Shown here: positions 44,303 through 54,533 of the stretch, one piece after another
Layout of the letters: each line of letters opens with the position of its first letter
How positions within the stretch are numbered: the first letter of the stretch is position 1
Assembly: GCA_963824805.1 (NCBI GenBank)
Contig: CAWGQZ010000069.1
Coordinates: forward strand, 10,368-74,367
Direction of reading: 5' to 3'
DNA: 64,000 nt
DNA from: DATBAT01 sp963824805
Lineage (GTDB): Bacteria; Acidobacteriota; Terriglobia; Terriglobales; Acidobacteriaceae
Translations under genes and position numbers: made by a program
Notes under the pieces: generated by a model
Databases searched by the model: none
What the model was told of the DNA's origin: nothing
What the model saw: only the letters and a program-made list of their open reading frames with translations

Positions 44303-44473
44303 TCCCAACCTGGTTCTTCTGTCGTCCCTAGGGGACTTTATCTTGTTTTCGCCTACCCAGGGCTTACGCCCTGGTCTGCATTCTTTAGCCCCTTTGGGGC
44401 TCTTCGTTCAACTCGGCAAGCTGATTGCCAAATGCTGATCTCTGTCCACTACTCTTTCAGCAAACAATCTCGC

Positions 44474-45661
<1,188 letters not shown>

Positions 45662-45691
45662 TTCTGTTCGTGCCTCTTTCCCTCAAATTCT

Positions 45692-45766
45692 TGGAGCGGG
45701 AGACGGGAATCGAACCCGCGACCAACAGCTTGGAAGGCTGTGACTCTACCACTGAGTTACTCCCGC
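45692..45766 (-). tRNA. tRNA-Gly (TCC anticodon)
   Basis: Acceptor GCGGGAG pairs with CTCCCGC, discriminator T, encoded CCA. The anticodon stem ACAGC/GCTGT encloses CTTCCAA. It lies directly upstream of tuf. Confidence 0.96.
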
Positions 45767-45776
45767 CCTTAAAATC

Positions 45777-45797
45777 GCCGTTGGTCGTTGGTCGTTC
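45777..45797. repeat. Three GTCGTTG-type heptads
   Basis: GCCGTTG, GTCGTTG and GTCGTTC lie in tandem in the spacer between tRNA-Gly and tRNA-Thr. They match the heptads in the rpoB-rpoC spacer. Confidence 0.6.
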
Positions 45798-45843
45798 GCC
45801 CCTGACGAATCCTTCGACATCGCCAACCAACGCCCTCAATCTC

Positions 45844-45919
<76 letters not shown>

Positions 45920-45931
45920 CTTGCTACTCCG

Positions 45932-46108
45932 CTACTCTTCGCCATCCTTATCCGGGTGCAACACGTCGTTTCGCCGCATCCAGGTCCGGAACGCGAACAT
46001 TGCCAGGATTGCTAACACCGCAAGCCGGATGCGCTGGTCACCCAGGGTCATCCACGACAAAATCCCAAGGGCGACGTACGCCGCGAACGCTAGCAATAAC
46101 CGGTTCAC
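45932..46108 (-). CDS. Small membrane protein between tRNA genes
   Basis: About 58 residues from a GTG at 46108. Two hydrophobic stretches (LLLAFAAYVALGILSW and LAVLAILAMFAFRTW) are followed by a charged end. The ribosome site is weak. The frame continues back into tRNA-Tyr, which cannot be coding, so the GTG is the best start. Not recognised; it could be a chance frame. Confidence 0.42.
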   Translation of the reverse strand: MNRLLLAFAAYVALGILSWMTLGDQRIRLAVLAILAMFAFRTWMRRNDVLHPDKDGEE

Positions 46109-46115
46109 TCTCAAC

Positions 46116-46204
46116 TGGTGCACAGGGAAGGATTCGAACCTTCGTACCTCACTAGGAGGGACAGATTTACAGTCTGTTGGCTTTAACCACTCACCCACCT
46201 GTGC
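46116..46204 (-). tRNA. tRNA-Tyr (GTA anticodon)
   Basis: An 89-base class II tRNA with acceptor GCACAGG pairing with CCTGTGC, discriminator A, encoded CCA. The anticodon region is ACAGACTGTAAATCTGT. The long variable arm explains the length. Confidence 0.96.
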
Positions 46205-46428
46205 AAGAAACGCCGATCCTCCGGCCTACCCTAGCCCGGAATCAGGCCACCATTCGCGCGCGTCTGCCAAGGCTCTGCCTCGACCCTCTGACACAAATAG
46301 AAGAACAGTGAGTGTGCGCAGGAACGGTAGCGCAAACCGCCACTTGGAAGTTCTCTATGGAGTGTTATTGGAAAAAACTATGCCGCCACCGCGCCGCGTA
46401 ATATCCTGCGTTTCCGGAAACTGTTATC

Positions 46429-46504
46429 TGGAGCTGGCGAAGGGATTTGAACCCCTGACCCTCTGATTACAAATCAGATGCTCTACCGACTGAGCTACGC
46501 CAGC
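46429..46504 (-). tRNA. tRNA-Thr (TGT anticodon)
   Basis: Acceptor GCTGGCG pairs with CGCCAGC, discriminator T, encoded CCA. Anticodon loop TTTGTAA with stem CTGAT/ATCAG. First gene of the tRNA-tuf-secE string. Confidence 0.96.
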
Positions 46505-46573
46505 AGTCGGGGACGCAGCCCTCCCGGGCAAATACCTCCCCAGATCCCTTCCTGATGTCCGGGACAATTTTAA

Positions 46574-46602
46574 AAGTTATCACAACGGCATAGCACGTGC
46601 AA
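46574..46602 (-). promoter_or_regulatory. Probable promoter of the tRNA-tuf operon
   Basis: Read leftward: -35 TTGCAC (46602-46597), a 17-base spacer, -10 TAACTT (46579-46574). The start of transcription would fall near 46567, about 60 bases before tRNA-Thr. The -10 is not ideal. Confidence 0.5.
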
Positions 46603-46757
46603 CCGCAGTAAGCCCTTCGTCGGGGCGACCGTTCCTACACGCCAGGCGGTGGGTGCTCCCCACTCTTGAAGCAGGCCGCCAAACATCGGTAAGTGCTATC
46701 ATAACGGCTCCGGTCGTCACATTTTGGAGCTTTCCCGAGGCTTGGCGGCCATTTTTG

Positions 46758-47819
46758 ATGCGCATACGACGCAGCTTTCCCATTTTTCTGGCCGTTGTCC
46801 TGGTTGGGGCGGCGGTTGCGGTGATGGTAGCGCTGCGCAAACACGCGCCGCCTGAGGCCGCCCGCCTTCTCCCCGGGGCCGATGGTTTTCTCTACATCAA
46901 TCTACAAAGCATCCGTCGCGCCAACATGGGGGCTGAACTTCCGCCGATCTCCCATGAGCCTGAATATGAAGAGTTCATTCAGGCTACCGGCTTCCAGTTC
47001 GAGCGCGACTTGGATGAAGCTGCCTTTGCCATCCATAACATGGTGCCGCCCGAAGGAGCGAAGATAGGTCCGCCTATCCGGTTTTCTGAAGTCCTGGTGG
47101 GAAAGATTCAGGGCGAGCGCCTGCGGGATTATCTGAAGAAGATTTCAAAGTCGATCGAGGATTACGATTCCATCAATATTTACAACATTCCTCTGGAGGG
47201 CCGGGTCTTGCGTGTAGCCGTGATCGGCGTCGACACGGTCGCGGCCTCGAACCATGACGATCCAGAGGTATTGCGGGGGATCATCGACCGCTCACGTAAG
47301 CTGGCGTCGCCCTTCGGCGGGCCGGCCTTGCTGCGAAAGTATTACAAGTTTGTCCCCTTCTCGGACCGTTACGTTCCCTACGCCGGATTGGCGTGGACAA
47401 TCTTCAAAGTGGAACCAGCCAGCGGAAGTGGGCCTCCTCCTACTGGCGGCTTATCATTGTTATTTACCAAGCCTGCGGTCATGGTGGCATCGGTACGGGC
47501 ATTGAACGGGGTGCGAGTACGGACCGAGGCGTTTGCCGCCAGCGAACAGGACGCTAAACAGGCGGCGGAGAAGACCAACACCTTTCTTAATGTGCTTCAT
47601 TCGGCGGAAAGCGTTTCAGGCGAACATGGGTCTGACCCGGATGTAAAAAGTTTCTTCGATAGTCTGACAGTCGAACAAAGCGGAGACCGGGTGCTGGTGA
47701 CTGCTACTGCGCCGATTTCCTTCATCCGCAAGGCTTTGACATCGCCGCCGGGTGGCCTTTCCTCTTCCGTGCCTGCTGTAAAACCGGACACTAAAGCCGA
47801 GAAACCGCCGTCCAAATGA
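46758..47819 (+). CDS. Membrane-anchored hypothetical protein
   Basis: About 353 residues. A basic start and one membrane helix (FPIFLAVVLVGAAVAVMVAL) put the rest outside the cytoplasm. The body is acidic and mixed alpha/beta (PGADGFLYINLQSIRRANMG ... SEVLVGKIQGERLRDYLKK) and ends in a Pro/Lys/Ser-rich tail. I do not recognise a family. The ATG at 46758 is chosen over one at 46653, whose added residues look non-coding. It precedes the ccdA cluster in the same direction by 113 bases. Confidence 0.65.
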   Translation: MRIRRSFPIFLAVVLVGAAVAVMVALRKHAPPEAARLLPGADGFLYINLQSIRRANMGAELPPISHEPEYEEFIQATGFQFERDLDEAAFAIHNMVPPEGAKIGPPIRFSEVLVGKIQGERLRDYLKKISKSIEDYDSINIYNIPLEGRVLRVAVIGVDTVAASNHDDPEVLRGIIDRSRKLASPFGGPALLRKYYKFVPFSDRYVPYAGLAWTIFKVEPASGSGPPPTGGLSLLFTKPAVMVASVRALNGVRVRTEAFAASEQDAKQAAEKTNTFLNVLHSAESVSGEHGSDPDVKSFFDSLTVEQSGDRVLVTATAPISFIRKALTSPPGGLSSSVPAVKPDTKAEKPPSK

Positions 47820-47932
47820 GCTTTGCCGGGCGGTCGGTAAACTAAAAGCTCAACCTTCCGTAACTTCCGCTCGCCTTCAGGACTCAATTGGTTAGCGGCA
47901 ACACCAAGCCTGAGCAGGTACAATACCCACGC

Positions 47933-48655
47933 ATGCACAACCTTCCGTTGCCAATAGCAGCGTTCGCTGCAGGACTGATCTCTTTTCTGTCGCCCTGCGT
48001 CCTGCCGCTGGTTCCCGGCTATGTGTCGCTGATCTCGGGGGCGGGAGTGGAAGAGTTGCAGGCGCAGCAGGCAGGTTTGCTGCGCAAGGTCATGCTGAAC
48101 TCGATTGCCTTCATCCTCGGATTCAGCGTTGTGTTCATCACCCTGGGTGCGATTTCGACCAGCGTGGGGCAGTTGTTGGCTCGCTACAAACACAGCCTGG
48201 CACAGGTCGCCGGCGTGGTGATCATTCTTTTCGGGCTTCACCTCACCGGGTTGCTGCGTATTCGCGCGCTTTACGCTGATAAGCGGCTGCATAGCGTCAA
48301 GGGCGGGGCCACAGTATGGGGATCTTTTGTCATCGGTTTTGCCTTTGCCTTTGGGTGGACGCCATGCGTGGGACCGATCCTGGCTGTGATTCTCACCTTC
48401 GCTTCTCAGCAGGACTCGGTAGCAAAAGGCATTGGGCTTCTGACTATTTACTCGATGGGGCTAGCGGTGCCTTTTCTGCTGACGTCATTAGGAATTGAAA
48501 GATTTCTAAAGTTCTACAGCCGCTTTCGTGCCCATATGCACGCGGTCGAGATTGCCAGCGGCGCGCTCTTGATCGTGCTGGGTGTGTTGCTGGTGTTCGG
48601 GAGATTTACAATTATTTCAGGATACCTGTCGTTCTTGAACCGGTTCGCCCTGTAG
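47933..48655 (+). CDS. ccdA: CcdA-type thiol-disulfide transmembrane transporter
   Basis: Carries reducing equivalents from cytoplasmic thioredoxin across the inner membrane. About 240 residues with six membrane helices. The two redox cysteines lie in SFLSPCVLPLVPGY (first helix) and WTPCVGPILA (fourth helix), each with the family's Pro. The ATG at 47933 is chosen over an in-frame one at 47888. It is followed in the same direction, 13 bases later, by a TlpA-like gene and then a DsbD N-terminal-domain gene. Confidence 0.93.
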   Translation: MHNLPLPIAAFAAGLISFLSPCVLPLVPGYVSLISGAGVEELQAQQAGLLRKVMLNSIAFILGFSVVFITLGAISTSVGQLLARYKHSLAQVAGVVIILFGLHLTGLLRIRALYADKRLHSVKGGATVWGSFVIGFAFAFGWTPCVGPILAVILTFASQQDSVAKGIGLLTIYSMGLAVPFLLTSLGIERFLKFYSRFRAHMHAVEIASGALLIVLGVLLVFGRFTIISGYLSFLNRFAL

Positions 48656-48668
48656 GTAGGAGTGTTCT

Positions 48669-49250
48669 GTGAAACGTGATCCAGTCATCATTCTCGTAGT
48701 GGCCATGGTGGTCACGATCATGCTTGTGTTCGGCCTGCAGATGGCGCGCAAGTCTTCGCCAGACCCGTCCGAAGCCGCCAATAAGGGAATGCAGGGAAAA
48801 GCTGCGCCTGATTTTGAACTCAAGGCACTGGATGGGAAGACGGTCCACTTGTCCGATTACCGAGGCAAAGCTGTGCTGCTGAATTTCTGGGCTACCTGGT
48901 GCCAGCCTTGCAAGATTGAAATGCCCTGGTTCGCAGAGCTGCAAAAGCAATATGGCCCCGAGGGATTGCAGATCGTCGGCATTGCGGTCGATGAAGATGC
49001 GAGCACGCAGGATCTGGCTGACTTCGCCGGAAAGTTGGGAGTGAACTATCCCATTCTTGTGGGCAAAGAGTCGGTGGAGGATTTATTTGGCGGGGTGCAA
49101 TTCCTCCCGGCGACTTTGTACATCAACCGCGAAGGCAAGATCGTCGATAAGGTATTTGGCCTGAAGGGTCGCGGAGAGATTGAGGACAGTATTAAGAAAG
49201 CCCTCGAACCCGCCCGCGTAGCTCAGGTTGTAAATCAACCCGGAAAATAA
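48669..49250 (+). CDS. TlpA/ResA-like membrane-anchored thioredoxin
   Basis: A 193-residue thiol reductase. An N-terminal membrane anchor (VIILVVAMVVTIMLVFGL) is followed by a thioredoxin fold with the active site WATWCQPC (Cys78 and Cys81). The cis-Pro lies in QFLPATLYI. The start is GTG with TAGGAG upstream. It probably takes electrons from the CcdA-type protein next to it and passes them to periplasmic targets such as apocytochrome c. Confidence 0.93.
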   Translation: MKRDPVIILVVAMVVTIMLVFGLQMARKSSPDPSEAANKGMQGKAAPDFELKALDGKTVHLSDYRGKAVLLNFWATWCQPCKIEMPWFAELQKQYGPEGLQIVGIAVDEDASTQDLADFAGKLGVNYPILVGKESVEDLFGGVQFLPATLYINREGKIVDKVFGLKGRGEIEDSIKKALEPARVAQVVNQPGK

Positions 49251-49253
49251 GCG

Positions 49254-49799
49254 ATGCGCTATCGCGCCGCCAAAACTTCAGTTATCGCCGCTGTGCTGTG
49301 CGTGCCCTTATTGGCGCAGGACTTCTCTCAGCACCGGCCTCCCTCAGTCAAAATGGCTGATGCAGGAGTGACCAATGTTACCCGCGGCAAGGCCGGCAAT
49401 GTGACTTTGCACTTTGAAGTGGAGCACGGGTATCACGTCAACTCCAATACGCCGACGGCAGAGTTTCTCATCCCCACTAGCTTGAAACTTACGGCACCGA
49501 CCGACATCGTGATCGGCAGGATCACCTATCCCAAGGGCCGGGAGATGAGTTTCGAGTTCGCTCCGGATGAAAAGCTCAGCGTCTACAGTGGCGGTTTTGA
49601 CATCGGCGTGGTGGTGCGGCCCTTGGTTGGCGTAGTGGCCGCAAAGTACGCGGTACGCGGCCAATTGAAATATCAGGCCTGCGACAAGGCTGCGTGTTAT
49701 CCGCCGAAACAGTTACCTGTGGATTTCGGAATCCAGGTATTGAAGAATGCGCCGGCCGCGCACAAGAATCCTGCGCAGAGTCCGCACATTCACCGCTGA
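49254..49799 (+). CDS. DsbD N-terminal (alpha) domain protein
   Basis: A 181-residue exported protein with the DsbD alpha immunoglobulin-like fold. A signal peptide (residues 1-21) is followed by strands such as VTLHFEVEHGYHVNS and the redox motif KYQACDKAACYPPKQLPV with Cys143 and Cys148. In E. coli this domain is fused to the membrane part and a C-terminal thioredoxin. Here it starts three bases after the TlpA-like gene stops, so ccdA, tlpA and this gene together make a split DsbD pathway. Confidence 0.88.
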   Translation: MRYRAAKTSVIAAVLCVPLLAQDFSQHRPPSVKMADAGVTNVTRGKAGNVTLHFEVEHGYHVNSNTPTAEFLIPTSLKLTAPTDIVIGRITYPKGREMSFEFAPDEKLSVYSGGFDIGVVVRPLVGVVAAKYAVRGQLKYQACDKAACYPPKQLPVDFGIQVLKNAPAAHKNPAQSPHIHR

Positions 49800-49904
49800 C
49801 AATCCCGTGCAAAGGCGTCACATGTTCGGCCTGCCAGCGTCCGCCAGCCTGGCGGGCGCTACTATCCTCTTGGCAAATCCCACAGAAAAGCATCCTCGAT
49901 CCAC

Positions 49905-50184
49905 GTGGACCGGGTCGCCAAGGTATTGACCCGCATGCAGTCGATCAAACCGGGCATGACGAGGGCACTTTGCTCACGGTATTCGCCAACGCGGGCGGAT
50001 TGTCGACGGGAGTTGAGCGTACATTCGCCAGCCGGACTGCCCGTGTTTCAAAGTCATGCTCAAATTTCGTGCGGTCGGGAGGCCGGAGCGAGACCAGGAT
50101 GGAAGAATTGCGATAGTCGAAGGCGAAATTGATATGATTCTCGAAATCTCCCAGCCATACCTGGAGTTCAGCGTTACCGACTGA
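49905..50184 (+). pseudogene. Small conserved protein gene broken by two frameshifts
   Basis: Three segments in different frames read as one protein: RVAKVLTRMQSIKPGMTR, then LLTVFANAGGLSTGVERTFA, then CPCFKVMLKFRAVGRPERD followed by QDGRIAIVEGEIDMILEIS and QPYLEFSVTD before the stop at 50184. Breaks lie near 49970 and 50037; one base is missing at each. The pattern (an IKPGMTR opening and a PYLEFSVTD end) recalls a small uncharacterised protein common in Acidobacteriota. The end overlaps the convergent permease gene by 11 bases. Confidence 0.6.
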
Positions 50185-51472
50185 GCTGAGCCCGATTTCT
50201 CACCACCAGCCAGTTCACCAAAGCGATCGCCAGCATCGCCGCCACGATGATGGATCCGCTGCGATCGACCTGCGTCATCAGTCCCAGGCAGATTGCGACG
50301 CCAATCACGGCAAGGACATTTCCGCCGGGAAGGTAAAACATTGCCGCGCCAGGCTGGCGTTTGCGCAATACCGGCAGCGCCGCGCACACCAGTCCGTAAT
50401 AGAACAAGCGCGCTACGGCCGACAGAGTCACATTCCAGCTGAAGCTTCCCAGCAATGAGAGCAGCCAGGTGAGAATGGTGAACACGAGGATCGAGAAATA
50501 AGGTGTGCGGAAGCGAGGATGCACCGTAGCAAAGATCGAAGGAAAGTCGCCTCGCTCGGCGAGGGCGAATGTGATGCGCGGCACTGCGAGCAGGTTCGCA
50601 CCCAGATATCCATAAACGGAAATTAGCGCGCCGATCGCGATAAAAACAGCTCCGGCATTGCCGAAGATCAATCGCGCGACGTCCGCCAAGGGACGTTCGC
50701 TGTGCGCAGCATCCGGCAGCAGTCCAACTACCGCCCACTGCAGCGCAAAATAGAGCACCGTGCAGGTGACGAGTGCGATGAAAAGTCCAAAGGCCACGTC
50801 ACCTTGCGGATTCTTCGCTTCCGCCATCGGGGTCAAGGCGGCCTCAAATCCGCCGTAAGCGAAGATCAGCAGCAACATTGCCTTCAACCATGCGTGGATA
50901 TCACTCGCTCCCGGGGTTACGGGCAGACGATGCCCGGCCAGCAAATAGACGACTCCGGCAATGGCCACCACAATCAGTGGAACCAGTTTTGCCAGCGTGG
51001 TTACATTGCTGACCTGAGTACCAGCGCGTACACCGCGCAAATTCACAACGGCGAGAATTCCCACCAGGAGGGTGAGAATTGCAAAACGCGGGAAGGGATC
51101 TTTGGCGTGCGGCCAGAACTCGCCGAGATAGATGACAAAAAGATTCGCGTTGGCGGCTGGCGCAGTGAGACGCGCCAGCCACAACATCCATCCGGTTTCA
51201 ATTCCTACCAGGCGTCCGAATGCGGCCCGGGCGTAGAGGTAGGGGCCGCCCGCTTCGCTGAACTGCGAAGCTACCTCGGCGAAACAGCCCATGATGATGG
51301 CGATAGCGCCTCCGGCCAAAAGTACGGCCCACGGACTCAAACTGCCGGTGAGCCCCGCAATTACCGAGGGCAGCCCGAAGACGCCGCTGCCTATTATGGA
51401 ATTGATGGTCAGGGCAGCCAGACTCCACCTGCCGATGGCGCGTACGAGATGGGTTTCGGTCAGTTGAGTCAC
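50174..51472 (-). CDS. APC-superfamily amino acid permease
   Basis: An inner-membrane transporter of 432 residues with about 12 hydrophobic segments. The APC signature near the start reads SLAALTINSIIGSGVFGLP, with the unwound-helix glycines intact. FAYGGFEAALTPMAEAKNP is the conserved helix-6 region. Substrate cannot be told from sequence. It has no operon partner. Confidence 0.9.
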   Translation of the reverse strand: MTQLTETHLVRAIGRWSLAALTINSIIGSGVFGLPSVIAGLTGSLSPWAVLLAGGAIAIIMGCFAEVASQFSEAGGPYLYARAAFGRLVGIETGWMLWLARLTAPAANANLFVIYLGEFWPHAKDPFPRFAILTLLVGILAVVNLRGVRAGTQVSNVTTLAKLVPLIVVAIAGVVYLLAGHRLPVTPGASDIHAWLKAMLLLIFAYGGFEAALTPMAEAKNPQGDVAFGLFIALVTCTVLYFALQWAVVGLLPDAAHSERPLADVARLIFGNAGAVFIAIGALISVYGYLGANLLAVPRITFALAERGDFPSIFATVHPRFRTPYFSILVFTILTWLLSLLGSFSWNVTLSAVARLFYYGLVCAALPVLRKRQPGAAMFYLPGGNVLAVIGVAICLGLMTQVDRSGSIIVAAMLAIALVNWLVVRNRAQLSR

Positions 51473-51546
51473 GTTGGCGTTTTTACCACAAGGGCAAGAC
51501 GAGTGTCTGCCTGCCTGAACGGTGCAGAGCTAAGACGATATCTCTA

Positions 51547-52320
51547 TTAGTGCGGGCAGGTCACCGGAGCCGAATCAACCGGGTGTAGGGTAAGGTCACT
51601 AAGCTTGATATCCCTGTTCAACTTGATCTCGTCGGTAAAAATTTCGGCCACCTTCCTGTCGAAATGCAGATTGGAGCGGTGGCGTGGAAACATTACGCCG
51701 TCAGCAGGTTCCCAGTGGTCAAACTGCAAAGTCTGTTTGGACACGGGATGATTTGTATCGGCCAGAGAAACCTGCCGTTCCTCTACAGGTAGGAAGTCAG
51801 GGCCCAGGGTAATGTTCACTTCGTGGGAGGCGTCATCCTTGGTCGAAATGGCAATGACATTTGAAGCGGGAGAACTGAACAAGTTTTCCGGGTCGCGATC
51901 AGCAAGCCAGGTATTAAGATTCATTCCCTCCGCATAGCCTTGGGCGAAACGCAGTTCGCGACCAGCCAGGTCAACCAGGGGCTTACCTGGCAGAATTTCC
52001 CAGCCCGCAGAACCGTCGAAGTATAGGACATAGGAATCACCCGGGCCGACCTGATCGATTCGAAGATACCTGGGACGGACAAAACGCACCCGTTTGAACA
52101 CTGTGCCATGTGGCTTTCCATCATCATCCCAGGAATCCGCGTGCACGCACTCCTCAAAATCGCGGATGGATGCAATCCTGTCGGCGCCGCCTATCGCAGT
52201 CTGCATTTTATGGAACAATCCAAGGCCGTCTTGGCCGATTGATAATGAGGCGGACAGAAGCATCCAAGAAATCGCAGCAAATTTAAGACCTGAGCACAAT
52301 TCCACGATTAGAGTAGACAC
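51547..52320 (-). CDS. Exported protein of unknown function
   Basis: About 257 residues from a GTG at 52320, which places a hydrophobic signal (FAAISWMLLSASLSIGQ) near the N terminus; the frame is open to 52425 but the extra residues are Pro/Arg-rich and unlikely. The mature part has a LolA/outer-membrane-sorting-like beta feel (YLRIDQVGPGDSYVLYFDG ... VNITLGPDFLPVEERQV), which is tentative. No catalytic motif is seen. Divergent from the FAD enzyme gene. Confidence 0.6.
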   Translation of the reverse strand: MSTLIVELCSGLKFAAISWMLLSASLSIGQDGLGLFHKMQTAIGGADRIASIRDFEECVHADSWDDDGKPHGTVFKRVRFVRPRYLRIDQVGPGDSYVLYFDGSAGWEILPGKPLVDLAGRELRFAQGYAEGMNLNTWLADRDPENLFSSPASNVIAISTKDDASHEVNITLGPDFLPVEERQVSLADTNHPVSKQTLQFDHWEPADGVMFPRHRSNLHFDRKVAEIFTDEIKLNRDIKLSDLTLHPVDSAPVTCPH

Positions 52321-52541
52321 CGCACGTCTTGGTTCAGTTCCTTGGACGCTCCATGGACGCAAGTCTGCACCCGAAAAGCATCTTTCCTTCACCGGGTACT
52401 CGGGCGGCAAGCCATGTAGGTACAATCCAAATCGGGAAAACTAGCTGACCTGGTCGTGCTCAGTCGCGATGCCTAATAATCGGATACAGCCACGCTGGTC
52501 AATTCCCTGTTGAACGCAAACTTGTAGCAGCAAACCCGCCC

Positions 52542-54459
52542 ATGAGCGACGAAAAACGTGACCGCGAACTCGGGATGGGATGCCGCATTTCCCGCCGGGA
52601 TTTTCTGAATGGCGTGGCAGTAGGCATCGGTGCGCTGGGTAGCGCTGGTTTCACCGGGCTGGCTTCGGGTGCTGGGGAAGCCACGCACCCTGGCCATCCT
52701 CCCGTGGCAGGTCTCTACCCGCCTGCACTCACCGGCATCCGGGGCAGCCAACCTGGCGCTTTTGACGTTGCCCATGCTCTGCGCGACAGCACGTTTTGGG
52801 AGACTGCGGGAGACCCCAAAAGCACAGGCGAAAGCTATGACTTGATCGTGGTGGGAGGCGGCATCAGCGGCCTGGCTGCAGCGTATTTTTTTCGCAAGCA
52901 TGCCGGTCAAAAGGCACGCGTTCTCGTTCTCGACAATCACGACGATTTCGGCGGACACGCCCGGCGCAACGAATTTCGAGTCGGGAAGCGTCTGCTTCTA
53001 AGCAATGGCGGCACCCAGTCAATAGAAAGCCCTTCCGAATACAGCGACAGGGCAAAGAGCCTGTTCAAAGACCTAGGGATTGAGACGAAACGGTTCTACA
53101 CAGCCTACGATCAGAAACTCTACTCCCATCTGGGTACGGCTTGCTTCTTCGATCGTGAAACTTTTCGAGATGACCGGCTTGTGCCTGGCATGGGGTCAGT
53201 CCCCTGGCCGGAATTTCTCACTAAGACTCCGCTGCAACAAAATGTACGCCAGGAAATTGCGCGCCTTTACACCGAGAAAAAAGACTACCTACCGGATCTT
53301 TCACGACAAGAAAAGTTGGCTCGGCTGGCAAAGATAAGCTATGCCGCTTTTCTTACTGACGTATGCATGGCCGATCCTGCAGTCCTCCCGTTTTTTCAAA
53401 CCTACACTCATGATTTGTTTGCGGTTGGGATTGAGGCGATCTCGGCCCTGGCTTGCTACAGAAATCCGGACGATTATGGTGCTTGTCATTACCCAGGCTT
53501 CGATGGCATGGACCTGGGAGTTGAGGATGCAGGAAGAAGAGCCGTATATCTTTCACTTTCCCGATGGGAACGCTTCGGTCGCTCGTTTGCTGGTGCGCTC
53601 ATTGGTCCCCGGTTCGATCTCTGGCCACACCATGGAAGATGTAGTTACAGCCCGCACTGACTATGGCAAGCTCGATCACGCATCATCGCCGATCCGCATT
53701 CGCCTGAACGCTACTGCAGTGCGGGCCCGCCATATAGGTCCGCTGGATTCAGCAGGGACAGTGGAGGTCGCGTATGTGCAACAAGGAAAATTGCAGAGCG
53801 TGAAGGGAAGGGCGTGTGTCCTGGCCTGTTACAACGGCATGGTGCCGTACCTCTGTCCTGAACTGCCGGACAAGCAGAAAGAAGCTCTGCACTACGGCGT
53901 GAAGGAGCCATACATTTACACCCATGTAGCCATTCGAAACTGGATGGCATTCCACAAGCTAGGAATCCGGCAAATTGTCTCGCCCGGTAGTTATCACTGC
54001 TTCACCATGCTGGACTTCCCCATCACCCTTGGCACCTACCAATTTCCCAGCAATCCCAAGGAACCGATGGTGCTGTTCATGTTGCGCACGCCCTGCAAGC
54101 CCGGCCGGCCGCGGCGCGAGCAATATCGGATGGGACGGTTTGAATTGATTGGCACACCGTTTTCCACTTTTGAGCGCAACATTCGGAACCAGTTGCAGAG
54201 GATGCTATCGCCGGGCGGATTCGACTCTGCCCGAGATATTGCAGCCATTACGGTGAATCGGTGGGCGCATGGCTATGCTTATGAATACGATTCTTTTTCT
54301 GATCCCCAGTGGACCCAAGAAGAACGCCCATGCGTGATTGGCCGGAAACAATTTGGCCGAATTTCAATCGCCAATTCCGACGCCGGCGCGAGTGCTTACA
54401 CCAACGTGGCCATCGACCAGGCCTATCGCGCTGTGCAAGAACAACTGAAGAGTAGCTAA
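52542..54459 (+). pseudogene. Tat-exported FAD-dependent oxidoreductase, one frameshift
   Basis: A flavin amine-oxidase-like enzyme. The N terminus has a Tat signal (SRRDFLNGVAVGIGALGSAG), then the Rossmann FAD site VVGGGISGLAAAYFFRKHAG and VLDNHDDFGGHARRNEF. The first frame runs cleanly to about 53525 (DDYGACHYPGFDGMDLGVED) and then turns to nonsense ending at 53660. A second frame carries the natural continuation (EEEPYIFHFPDGNASVARLL ...) to 54459 and includes the C-terminal FAD contact region. One base too many (or two too few) near 53530 explains it. Restored length is about 638 residues. Confidence 0.8.
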
Positions 54460-54533
54460 ACAATCATCACTCCGTCGTTCCCACCGGAGTGGAGCGAGAA
54501 ACCGTCGAATCAGCTTGTTTCGTTTGCAATCCG

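Noticed and set aside
53510..53545. Programmed ribosomal frameshift in the FAD enzyme gene
   Set aside because: The purine run is not a classic slippery site, no stimulatory structure is obvious, and simple indels occur elsewhere in the window.
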